This document shows, in pieces, positions 41,615 through 52,110 of a stretch of 64,000 nucleotides of DNA. The notes under the pieces were generated by a model, which did no database searches, had not been told where the DNA came from, and saw nothing but the letters and a program-made list of their open reading frames with translations. Position 1 is the stretch's first letter. Each line of letters begins with the position of its first letter. The translations under genes and the position numbers were made by a program. Origin of the DNA: Pseudomonas fluorescens (GTDB lineage: Bacteria; Pseudomonadota; Gammaproteobacteria; Pseudomonadales; Pseudomonadaceae); the NCBI RefSeq assembly GCF_001307275.1, contig NZ_CP012831.1:1674001-1738000 (forward strand). The letters are read 5' to 3'.

Positions 41615-43129
41615 ATGCGATCGAAACACTTGAAGTTGCTGACCGCCGCGACGTTGACCGTTTGCACACTGGCGGCCGGTGTCGCCCAGGCAGCAGGCGT
41701 GCTGACCATCGGTTGCCGTGAAGAAAGTACGACGTTCGACCCGATCAAAAGCGCGCAGAACCGTGATAACTGGGTGTTCTCCAATGTCTACGACGTATTG
41801 GTGCGCGTCGACAATACCGGCACCCAGCTGGTACCGGGGCTGGCCGAAAGCTGGCAGGTTTCCGACGATGGCATGACCTATACCTTCAAACTACGCTCGG
41901 CCAAGTTCTCCGACGGCTCAGCGATTACCGCCAGCGATGCAGCGTTCAGTCTGTTGCGAATCCGCGACAACAAAGGGTCGTTGTGGAGCGACTCCTACAA
42001 GATTATCGACAAGGCCCAGGCAACCGACCCGCAGACACTGGTGGTGACACTCACGAGCCCTTCAGTGCCCTTCCTCGCGCAGCTGGCGTTACCCAACGTC
42101 TCCATCCTGTCGCAAAAGGCCATGGAGAAAATGGGTGAGGAAGCCTATGCCCAGGACCCCGTCGCCTCTGGCGCCTTTATCGTCAAGGAGTGGCTACGCG
42201 GTGATCGCGTAGTGCTGGAAAAGAACCCCCACTTCTGGCAGGCCGACAAGGTGAGCCTGGATGGCGTGGAATGGATCTCCATCCCGGATGACAATACGCG
42301 AATGTTGAAGGTACAGGCCGGTGAACTGGATTCGGCGATCTTCGTGCCCTTCTCGCGCGTCGAAACCCTGAAGAAAGATCCCAACCTGGTCGTACACATG
42401 GATCCCTCCACCCGTGAGGATCATCTGCTGATCAACCATGAGCACGGCCTGCTGGGCAAGCCTGAAGTACGTCAGGCCCTGGACCTTGCGATCAACAAGA
42501 AATCCCTGGTCGATACCGTGACCTTCGGCCATGGCCAGGTGGCTTATTCCTACATTCCTAAAGGAGCGCTTTATCACAATGCCGATAATCTGCAGCGCCC
42601 GTACGACCCGGAAAAAGCCAAAAAAATGCTGGCCGATGCAGGCGCTTCAGGCCTGAAGCTCAACTATGTGGTCAATGCGGGCAATGAAGCCGACGAGCAG
42701 ATCGCCGTGCTGGTCCAGCAACAGCTCGCAGCAGTCGGCGTGACAGCCACCTTGCAGAAAGTCGACCCAACCCAGAGTTGGCAAATGCTGATCGACGGCG
42801 ACTACGATCTGTCCGTGATGTACTGGACCAACGACATCCTCGACCCGGACCAGAAGACCACCTTCGTGCTGGGACATGACACCAACATGAATTACATGAC
42901 CCGCTACAAGAACGACAAGGTCAAGGATCTGGTCGCGGCCGCGCGGGTAGAAGTGGACCCGACCAAGCGCAAGCAGATGTATACCGACCTTCAGGCAATC
43001 GCCAAGCAGGACGTCAACTGGATCGATCTCTACTACAGCCCGTACATCAATATTTCGCGCAAGAACATCGAGCACTTCCAACAAAACCCACTGGGACGCT
43101 TCTCTCTTGAGGAAACAGTGAAGCGCTAG
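41615..43129 (+). CDS. peptide ABC transporter periplasmic substrate-binding protein
   Basis: There are 504 residues from ATG 41615, with GGGAG seven bases upstream; the frame begins earlier without reason. A signal peptide (to about residue 28, ...VAQA) leads to an SBP_bac_5 domain with LVPGLAESWQVSDDGMTYTFKLR and the terminal SPYINISRKNIEHF. It binds peptides or a plant-derived small molecule in the periplasm and hands it to the DppB/C channel. Being the last gene of the pip operon, it would feed the PipR ligand into the cell. In GM79 a homologous transporter is needed for the PipR response. Confidence 0.9.
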   Translation: MRSKHLKLLTAATLTVCTLAAGVAQAAGVLTIGCREESTTFDPIKSAQNRDNWVFSNVYDVLVRVDNTGTQLVPGLAESWQVSDDGMTYTFKLRSAKFSDGSAITASDAAFSLLRIRDNKGSLWSDSYKIIDKAQATDPQTLVVTLTSPSVPFLAQLALPNVSILSQKAMEKMGEEAYAQDPVASGAFIVKEWLRGDRVVLEKNPHFWQADKVSLDGVEWISIPDDNTRMLKVQAGELDSAIFVPFSRVETLKKDPNLVVHMDPSTREDHLLINHEHGLLGKPEVRQALDLAINKKSLVDTVTFGHGQVAYSYIPKGALYHNADNLQRPYDPEKAKKMLADAGASGLKLNYVVNAGNEADEQIAVLVQQQLAAVGVTATLQKVDPTQSWQMLIDGDYDLSVMYWTNDILDPDQKTTFVLGHDTNMNYMTRYKNDKVKDLVAAARVEVDPTKRKQMYTDLQAIAKQDVNWIDLYYSPYINISRKNIEHFQQNPLGRFSLEETVKR

Positions 43130-43150
43130 CGAGCAGTGGCAACGCCTTGA

Positions 43151-43741
43151 TCACGAATCGAGGCTTGCCACTTGATGGCCGAGCAACATCGGCCGCTCCC
43201 CGGTCATCTCACACAGCAGCGCTGTGACGGCGTTCCCTTCAACCGTGCCATGCTCTTGCAGAAAGCCCGCCACGGCGCTGACCGCCGGCCAGTAACGGTG
43301 CACCAGGCAACTGCAACGAGCGATGGCCTGGGCTTGGGCGTCGAGCAGCTTGCGCGGTGGCAGCAGGCTGATCAGCTCGTGCCCCCGGTCCAGGTCACCC
43401 CGGCCGCTGCCCCTGAACAGCCGGTCGGACCTTCGGTGCCGGTAGACCGCTTCGGCCACAGGCCCGGCGAAGCAATGGAGCAGGTCACGCTCGATAGCAT
43501 CGATCATCGAGGGCAGGTATTCAGCGATCCCCGGCGCGTCGAAGGCCGGGCGCGAAACAAGGTAGTCGGCTTCGACCAAGCCTTCTGCGTACTGCGGGTT
43601 GCCGCGCAGGTCGAACAGCGGCCCCGCCCAGGCTTCGACCTTGGTACGCACGGTGATGCGCTTTATCGGTAGGCCATTCCACCAAAAGGCCAGGGCATGA
43701 CCGGCTTCGTGGAAGGCCGTGCTGCGCGGGCATTTGTTCAT
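43151..43741 (-). CDS. M41-like (HEAGH) protein without AAA domain, function unknown
   Basis: There are 196 residues from ATG 43741; GGA lies seven bases upstream and a GTG at 43756 is less likely. The N-terminus FHEAGHALAFWWNGLP (H11, E12, H15) is the zinc motif of FtsH/M41 peptidases, and RGDLDRGHELISLL supplies a candidate third ligand, D in the second half. The AAA+ ATPase and membrane parts of FtsH are missing. It may be a small soluble zinc protease, or a non-peptidase that kept the fold. It diverges from katG. Confidence 0.65.
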   Translation of the reverse strand: MNKCPRSTAFHEAGHALAFWWNGLPIKRITVRTKVEAWAGPLFDLRGNPQYAEGLVEADYLVSRPAFDAPGIAEYLPSMIDAIERDLLHCFAGPVAEAVYRHRRSDRLFRGSGRGDLDRGHELISLLPPRKLLDAQAQAIARCSCLVHRYWPAVSAVAGFLQEHGTVEGNAVTALLCEMTGERPMLLGHQVASLDS

Positions 43742-43801
43742 GATGGGGTCCGTCACGGCAGGCGCCGTTCATATCATCTGCCTCACCGCCGGGCGCCGAT
43801 A

Positions 43802-43838
43802 AAAGATTATCCCTATCGACCGTTAATACTGCGCCTAT
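43802..43838. promoter_or_regulatory. candidate OxyR site in the gap before katG
   Basis: The spacing AAAG-N7-CTAT-N7-TAAT-N7-CTAT follows the OxyR layout ATAG-N7-CTAT-N7-ATAG-N7-CTAT at three of the four tetrads (the third matches at only one base). It lies 262 bases before katG, far for a promoter-proximal site, in the 343-base gene-free gap 43758-44100. I see no other gene in that gap; the rest may be leader or divergent promoter. Confidence 0.35.
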
Positions 43839-44094
43839 TAGCTATCTGGCAAAGGAGGACTAGCCTGAATTCAGGCTGGTGTAATCCGGCCCGTGAAACC
43901 TGACAAGAGATACGAAGCGTTCAGAAACGTACTGGGCTTGCCGTGGGCCACCGTACTGGCAATTAGATGTTGCCGCGTAGCCAAACATGATCAGTTGAGC
44001 GAACTGTGAGCCCTGCGCCCTGTGTCATTTATTTCGCCTGTCGCTATTCGAAGCCCGCCGGGCTGGATAGCTGGATGAATACGACCAAAGGTAG

Positions 44095-46365
<2,271 letters not shown>

Positions 46366-46480
46366 GAAGCGTCCAAGCCCATGAGGTCGTGCAAGGACGC
46401 GGCCTCATGAACTTTTCTTCACACCACGCCTGCGTGTGATTGGGTAAAGTCCCCTCGCTCATTCAAGAAACTAAGGTTTT

Positions 46481-46508
46481 AGCCCGCGCTCCCAGCGGGC
46501 TTTTTTTT
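46481..46508 (+). terminator. rho-independent terminator after katG
   Basis: GCCCGC (46482-46487) pairs with GCGGGC (46495-46500), followed by eight T. A second hairpin, CATGAGG with CCTCATG (46380-46409), lies between it and the katG stop. The gap 46366-46664 holds no gene. Confidence 0.85.
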
Positions 46509-46664
46509 GCCTGGAATTCAGCGAAACCGCGATATCCGGAAAAAATCTTTCAGATCCAGCCCCCGCCGCCGATAAAGCCCTGCACACGTTTTTGCTGGCT
46601 CTTAACAACAACAATCTTCCAGCGTACTGACGATCAAGCAGCACAACGTTCCTGGAGGAATTTG

Positions 46665-48584
46665 ATGAATAGCTGGTTTGGCAACATTAGCGTCAACATG
46701 AAATTGGGCCTGGGCTTCGGCCTGGTGCTGGTCCTGACCTGCCTGCTGGCCCTGACCAGTTGGACCAGCCTGGGCGGTCTGATCCAGCGCAGCAACTGGA
46801 TGAGCGACATCACTCAGCTCAACGCCGGCCTGACCAAACTGCGCGTCACCCGCCTGCAATACATGCTGACCAATGGCGACGAAACCGCCGCACAAAATGT
46901 GCAGACCACCCTCGATGGTTTCGTGGCGCAACAGAACACTCTGCTCAGCAGCTTCAAGAGCCCGGAAAACGTCAAGCTGCTCAAGGAGCAGAGCGCGGTC
47001 ATCAGTGCCTATCAGGTCTCCCTGAACAAAATGCGCAGCGCCTACCGCACCGGCAACAGCGCCCGCGACGCCATGGGCGCGAACGCCGAGGTCGCCTACA
47101 AGCTGATCGAGGCCATCGACGCCGACGTGCGGCACATGGCCCTCAGCGATGAACGTTTCGCCCAGTTCCAGGCCATCACCGAGGCCAAGCAGGCCTTCAT
47201 GCTGGCCCGCTATGAAGTGCGCGGCTATACCGCCAACAGCAACGCCGACACCGAACGCAAGGCCATCGCTCAGCTGGACGCCGCCATCGCTTCGCTCAAG
47301 CCTTTGAATGAACATTTCTCCAGCAGCCGCCAGGATGAACTGCGGCAATTGGAAAACGCCCTGACCCAATACCGCAGCGCCGTGCAGGCCTTCAAGCTGG
47401 CCACCGCCGATGTGGTCCAGGCCCGCAAGGAAATGACCGACCAGGGCACGACCATCGTGACCTTGAGCGAGCAGCTGTACCAGATCCAACTCGACCGCCG
47501 CGACGCTGAAAGCGCCCAGGCCCGCACCCTGCAACTGGTCAGCACCTTGCTGGCGTTGCTGATGGGCGTCATTGCCGCCGTGATCATCACGCGCCAGATC
47601 ACCGGCCCGCTGCGCGATACCCTGGCCGTGGTCGAACGCATTGCCAGTGGCGACCTGTCGCAGAACGTCATCGTCACCCGCCGTGACGAGCTGGGCGTGC
47701 TGCAACAAGGCATCGCACGCATGGGCGTGACCCTGCGCGACCTGATCAGCGGCATCCGCGATGGCGTGACCCAGATCGCCAGCGCCGCCGAAGAGTTGTC
47801 CGCCGTGACCGAGCAGACCAGCGCCGGGGTCAACAGCCAGAAAGTCGAGACCGACCAGGTCGCGACCGCCATGCACGAGATGACCGCCACGGTCCAGGAA
47901 GTCGCGCGCAACGCCGAAGAAGCCTCCCAGGCAGCCGCCGCCGCGGATGGCGAAGCCCGCGCCGGCGACAAGGTGGTCAGCGAAGCCATCGCCCAGATCG
48001 AACGCCTGGCCAGCGAAGTGGTGCGTTCCACCGACGCCATGACCGTGCTGCAACAGGAAAGCGACAAGATCGGCAGCGTCATGGACGTGATCAAGGCCGT
48101 GGCCGAGCAGACCAACCTGTTGGCGCTCAACGCCGCCATCGAAGCGGCCCGCGCCGGTGAAGCCGGGCGTGGTTTCGCCGTGGTGGCCGACGAAGTCCGC
48201 GGCCTGGCCCAGCGCACGCAGAAATCCACCGAGGAAATCGAAGGCCTGGTGGCCGGCCTGCAGAACGGTACCCAGCAAGTGGCCGCCGTGATGAACAACA
48301 GCCGCAGCCTCACCGACAGCAGCGTGGCCCTGACGCGCAAGGCTGGGGAATCCCTGGGAAACATCACCCGCACGGTGTCGAACATCCAGTCGATGAACCA
48401 GCAGATCGCCGCCGCTGCCGAGCAGCAAAGCGCCGTGGCCGAGGAGATCAGCCGCAGCATCATCAACGTGCGCGACGTGTCAGAACAGACCGCCGCCGCC
48501 AGCGAAGAAACCGCCGCTTCCAGCGTGGAACTGGCGCGGCTGGGCAATCAATTGCAGATGATGGTCAGCCACTTCAGGGTTTGA
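46665..48584 (+). CDS. methyl-accepting chemotaxis protein with a long helical periplasmic sensor domain
   Basis: There are 639 residues from ATG 46665 (GGAGG six bases upstream); the frame to 46440 is non-family. Two membrane segments (about residues 15-35 and 290-312) enclose a roughly 250-residue, all-helical sensor region of the HBM type, as in P. putida receptors for TCA intermediates and related organic acids. HAMP follows (313-365), then the signalling domain with [32 protein letters not shown] at 480-515, quoted only in part. The C-terminus lacks the NWETF-type CheR tether. Ligand cannot be given. Confidence 0.9.
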   Translation: MNSWFGNISVNMKLGLGFGLVLVLTCLLALTSWTSLGGLIQRSNWMSDITQLNAGLTKLRVTRLQYMLTNGDETAAQNVQTTLDGFVAQQNTLLSSFKSPENVKLLKEQSAVISAYQVSLNKMRSAYRTGNSARDAMGANAEVAYKLIEAIDADVRHMALSDERFAQFQAITEAKQAFMLARYEVRGYTANSNADTERKAIAQLDAAIASLKPLNEHFSSSRQDELRQLENALTQYRSAVQAFKLATADVVQARKEMTDQGTTIVTLSEQLYQIQLDRRDAESAQARTLQLVSTLLALLMGVIAAVIITRQITGPLRDTLAVVERIASGDLSQNVIVTRRDELGVLQQGIARMGVTLRDLISGIRDGVTQIASAAEELSAVTEQTSAGVNSQKVETDQVATAMHEMTATVQEVARNAEEASQAAAAADGEARAGDKVVSEAIAQIERLASEVVRSTDAMTVLQQESDKIGSVMDVIKAVAEQTNLLALNAAIEAARAGEAGRGFAVVADEVRGLAQRTQKSTEEIEGLVAGLQNGTQQVAAVMNNSRSLTDSSVALTRKAGESLGNITRTVSNIQSMNQQIAAAAEQQSAVAEEISRSIINVRDVSEQTAAASEETAASSVELARLGNQLQMMVSHFRV

Positions 48585-48592
48585 TCATGGAC

Positions 48593-48622
48593 AACGCCCG
48601 GTTCCGATGGAATACGGGCGTT
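48593..48622 (+). terminator. hairpin after the chemoreceptor gene
   Basis: AACGCCCG (48593-48600) with CGGGCGTT (48615-48622), with an inner TTCC/GGAA pairing. No clear T-run follows, so it is a likely but not certain terminator; it is also placed to stop the convergent fitAB transcript. Confidence 0.5.
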
Positions 48623-48638
48623 ATGTATGAAGCCCCCT

Positions 48639-49058
48639 TCAAGCGTTCCAGGGGTTGATGACGTCAACCCCTGGAAACTCGAAGTCCCTGGTATTGCGGG
48701 TTGCAATTAGCGCCCCGTGAGTACGGCAAATAGCGGCAATCTGTGCATCAGCCATGCCGGCCGTCCTCCCCTTCGCCTCGCATGACGCAACGAGGGTCGC
48801 GTACTCAACCGCCGCATGGGCATCGAAAGGCAGGATCCGGCCAGCAAAATCCTCTTCGAACATTGCCATTGCATGGGCTTCAAGCCTTTGCTTGCGCTTG
48901 CCGGAAGGCAGCCGGGCGACACCATGAAGAATTTCCGCCACGGTAACAGCGCAAATGACCAGTTCCATTGCAGGCTGCAAATCAACCCAGGCCAGGACAC
49001 TGGCGTTCGGCTCTGCACGCATGAACTCTGAAATCACGTTGGTATCGAGCACTATCAT
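48639..49058 (-). CDS. fitB: PIN-domain toxin, FitB/VapC type
   Basis: There are 139 residues. The PIN acidic residues are D5 in MIVLDTNVISE, E in VTVAEILHG (about 42), D in GMADAQIAA and D in TRNTRDF. It is a Mg-dependent RNase toxin by family. It overlaps the antitoxin gene by 4 bases (49055-49058). Confidence 0.9.
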   Translation of the reverse strand: MIVLDTNVISEFMRAEPNASVLAWVDLQPAMELVICAVTVAEILHGVARLPSGKRKQRLEAHAMAMFEEDFAGRILPFDAHAAVEYATLVASCEAKGRTAGMADAQIAAICRTHGALIATRNTRDFEFPGVDVINPWNA

Positions 49059-49300
49059 TCAGATAAATCCGCCGCATTGGCCTTTTCGTCACGCGCAGGC
49101 AGATCCAGTTCCACACCGCCCAGGGCACTGAATCTGTTTCGAATGCGACTCCCCAATCCACCTTCAGGACTCACTCTTGCCAAGGCACGCCCTAAAATCA
49201 GCCGGGCCTCTTCCTCCATGGAGTGGCCGTTATGGGCTGCCGCGATACGCAGTTGTTCCTTTATCTGATCGTCCAGGTTTCGAATAGTGAGGCTGGCCAT
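49055..49300 (-). CDS. fitA: ribbon-helix-helix antitoxin, FitA type
   Basis: There are 81 residues. The N-terminus MASLTIRNLDDQIKEQLRIAAAHNGHSMEEEARLIL is the RHH (Arc/FitA) pattern, and the C-terminal tail wraps the toxin. It neutralises FitB and, as a complex, represses the operon through the perfect palindrome just upstream of its start. Confidence 0.9.
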   Translation of the reverse strand: MASLTIRNLDDQIKEQLRIAAAHNGHSMEEEARLILGRALARVSPEGGLGSRIRNRFSALGGVELDLPARDEKANAADLSE

Positions 49301-49309
49301 AAAACACCT

Positions 49310-49333
49310 GCAATCAATGAAATCATTGATTGC
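49310..49333. promoter_or_regulatory. FitAB operator palindrome
   Basis: GCAATCAATG and CATTGATTGC, perfect 10-bp arms around AAAT, nine bases upstream of the fitA start codon. The length fits an RHH dimer-of-dimers site. Confidence 0.7.
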
Positions 49334-49530
49334 AAGCTAGTTTAAAGCGCTCAACTTGTCTAGCGGCCACTCACCCGTCAGCCCCCAGGGACCACCGGGA
49401 ATCAAAAACCGCCCCACGCATCGCCCTTTCGTACACATCTTCCCCTGACGTCCTACCGTTTTTTTCTGCGTGCTCCTGTACGGTTTTCTCCCGAAACGCA
49501 CATTCCGTTCGAACAGGAGATAGACCCCAC

Positions 49531-52080
49531 ATGGACGTTAGCAACGACTCGCTGTTGCACCGGCTCGTCGCCTTCCCTGCCGGCAAGAAAACTTCAGAAA
49601 CCAAATTCAGAACAGCCCTACAGCACATGGGTGTGACGTCGGTGTTCGACATCGTGCGCATGGACAAAGCGCAGTTCGCCCTCGAACTCGCCAAGCACAG
49701 CGACGCGGATGCCGGGCGGGTGTATGACAGCGCTGTGAGCTATGCCGGACAAATCAGCCGCCTGTACCAGGAGCACCGCGTGTCACCCAGGAAGGACACC
49801 CAGCCAAGTTTCCGGTACAGCCTGGATTCGGATACAACGCCAGCGTCCGCCGGCTATCAGGCACTCTTCGAAGAAAACTGGGATCAGTTCTGCGACGAAG
49901 GCGACATCGCCGCCATCGACTCACCCGTGGCGTATCTGCGAGCCCTGTATCTGTTCGCCCGGCAATTGGAGCAGCTACCGGCCCCTGTACAAGCGGCCAG
50001 GATCACCTTGGAGGAACGGCGCCCGGACCTCGGCAAGCTGATGCTCGATCGACAGAGCGCCTTCGCCACGCGCCCGATGCTCGACATCGTCAACGACACC
50101 CTGCGCAGCAACATCGCGGTGCACCTGGCCAGTACCGACAGGGCCAAGACCGTCCAGCAGGTGCTGGCCAGCGAGCACTATCCCTTCTCGCTGCCCTATG
50201 ACCTGCATCACCACCAATGCCTGCTTGGCTTGGGCGCAGGCAAACCCGTGCTGGGCGAGCTGAACTATCGGATCAGCCTGCAATTGCCATTTTCACGAGG
50301 CCCTTCGGCGTACGGTCGCGTCACGACGTCTCATGTCGATGCCCAAAAGCTGTTGTCCGGTCTCAGCCCGGAACAACAGAACCTGCTGCTCGCGCCAAGC
50401 GCTTCAAGCGCCAAGCCTGACGCGCTGAAGAAAAGCTATGGCACCCAGGACATCACACGCCTGGATCAGCTCGATTTTTTCCAGGAACGCACCGGGCTGA
50501 CGACGGACCAGGTGGAACAATTCCTGGCGCAAGGCCGCTACAGCCCTCGCAGCTCGATCAACAACCCGGACGCCATGCAGAGCGTTTATGGCGCCAGCTA
50601 CATCAACGGGTCGGAGCGGACGGACGCCCTGCGCATCAAAACCCAAGGGGCGTCGCGCGTCTTCCTGCACTATTCCGATGAACGTTTCGATCGTCTCCAG
50701 CGCATGATCCGCCTGCATCGCTGGACCGGTATCCCCGTGGCCGAACTGGACACACTGATCATCAATGCCCTGCGATCCGAGGGGAGCGACACACTCAGCG
50801 CCAACACGTTGCGCACCCTTGGCGTCTACCGGTACCTGAACCAACGTCATGGCATCGCGCCTGAAGAATTTGCTTCTTTGTTGCACGACATGCCGATTGG
50901 AGCCTGCGGGGAACGAGTCCCGTTGTTCGATCAGGTGTTCAATCGCACCCGCTTGCTTGAAAACCCCGTGTGGCAATACCCCAAGAAGCGCTTGGCCGTC
51001 ACCGACCTGCAAACCTTCAGCTACTTGAGTGCCGGCCTCGGATTGCCCATGACTCAGGACGCGTTGCTATTGCTTGCGCAACAGAGCGAACAATACCTGC
51101 TGGGGTTGGAACACGACCTGCCTACGGTTTCATCCCTCTACCGCCAGGCCCGCATCGCCCGGATGCTGGGCCTATCGCCGCTGGCGTGCACCGAGCTGGC
51201 CCGGCTACTGGGAGGGGACGATTACGGCAAGGCGCTGGTGACCGGGCGACTGTCTCCCCCGGCATCCTCGGCACCCGACATTCTCGACGTGCTGATGGCC
51301 TTGGATTGGGCCGTCGACTGGCTCAGGCAAAACGGGCTCGATGTGCTGCAGTGGTGTCGTCTGTTCGCTGAACCAGAAGCGGGCTTGCCACTGAACCAGA
51401 ACCAGGAACAACGCCTGGCGAGACTTCGAGAGGACACCGAGCACGTCCCTCAGCACCTGGTTGAAACCCTCCTGCATGACATGGCCGACCTTTCCAGCGA
51501 GCTCGTTCCCCACGTGATGCAAATGGCCGGTACCGATGCCGAGGCGCTTGTCGCGGCCATCAAGGCTGCCCCGGGCATCATGCCGCAGGCGCTGGCAAAG
51601 GTACTGCGCACCGCCGAGGCTTGCCAACACCTGCACCTGAGCAGCAGCACGCTGAACGCCTTGATGGAAAACCCGACTTGGCTGGCCCCGAACACTTCCA
51701 GAGCCCTCACCCCGCAAACGCTGTATCTGCTCGAGCGTTTCAGCCATTGCGCCCGTCACCAGGCGCAATCCGAACAAAACCTGCTGCACTATCTGCACGT
51801 CGCCAACCAGGACGGCCAACAGGCGGAAAAAGAAGCCAACAGCCTGCTGGCCAGCCTCCTGAACTGGAACAGCGAAGAAGTGCAACGCCTCACGGCGCAA
51901 TTGGAACCGCGACGCGCAACGTCAATGGAAGCGCTGGACTGGGTCATCCGCTGCCAGGCGTGCTGCGTCAGCACAGGGCTGTCGGCAGAGCTGCTGCTCA
52001 AGGCAACCGCACTGAACCCCCAAAGCCCTGCTTCGGATTGGAAAACCGTCGGCGAAGCGCTGATCGCGGCCAGCCATTGA
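49531..52080 (+). CDS. tcaA: Tc toxin subunit A, N-terminal half (TcaA-like)
   Basis: There are 849 residues from ATG 49531 (AGGAG upstream); the frame begins at 49330 without support. It resembles the N-terminal part of the TcA shell (VRP1/SpvA-like region) with INNPDAMQSVYG and a long alpha-helical solenoid. The rest of the TcA protein is encoded by the next gene, so the pentameric TcA pore is split into two chains, as in the TcaA/TcaB type. There is no signal peptide. Confidence 0.88.
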   Translation: MDVSNDSLLHRLVAFPAGKKTSETKFRTALQHMGVTSVFDIVRMDKAQFALELAKHSDADAGRVYDSAVSYAGQISRLYQEHRVSPRKDTQPSFRYSLDSDTTPASAGYQALFEENWDQFCDEGDIAAIDSPVAYLRALYLFARQLEQLPAPVQAARITLEERRPDLGKLMLDRQSAFATRPMLDIVNDTLRSNIAVHLASTDRAKTVQQVLASEHYPFSLPYDLHHHQCLLGLGAGKPVLGELNYRISLQLPFSRGPSAYGRVTTSHVDAQKLLSGLSPEQQNLLLAPSASSAKPDALKKSYGTQDITRLDQLDFFQERTGLTTDQVEQFLAQGRYSPRSSINNPDAMQSVYGASYINGSERTDALRIKTQGASRVFLHYSDERFDRLQRMIRLHRWTGIPVAELDTLIINALRSEGSDTLSANTLRTLGVYRYLNQRHGIAPEEFASLLHDMPIGACGERVPLFDQVFNRTRLLENPVWQYPKKRLAVTDLQTFSYLSAGLGLPMTQDALLLLAQQSEQYLLGLEHDLPTVSSLYRQARIARMLGLSPLACTELARLLGGDDYGKALVTGRLSPPASSAPDILDVLMALDWAVDWLRQNGLDVLQWCRLFAEPEAGLPLNQNQEQRLARLREDTEHVPQHLVETLLHDMADLSSELVPHVMQMAGTDAEALVAAIKAAPGIMPQALAKVLRTAEACQHLHLSSSTLNALMENPTWLAPNTSRALTPQTLYLLERFSHCARHQAQSEQNLLHYLHVANQDGQQAEKEANSLLASLLNWNSEEVQRLTAQLEPRRATSMEALDWVIRCQACCVSTGLSAELLLKATALNPQSPASDWKTVGEALIAASH

Positions 52081-52110
52081 CCACCCCACTTCAATATTCA
52101 AGGATCGAAT

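Noticed and set aside
46602..48428. 608-residue open frame antisense to the chemoreceptor
   Set aside because: It is a codon-bias shadow of a GC-rich gene; the plus-strand protein has all MCP domains.
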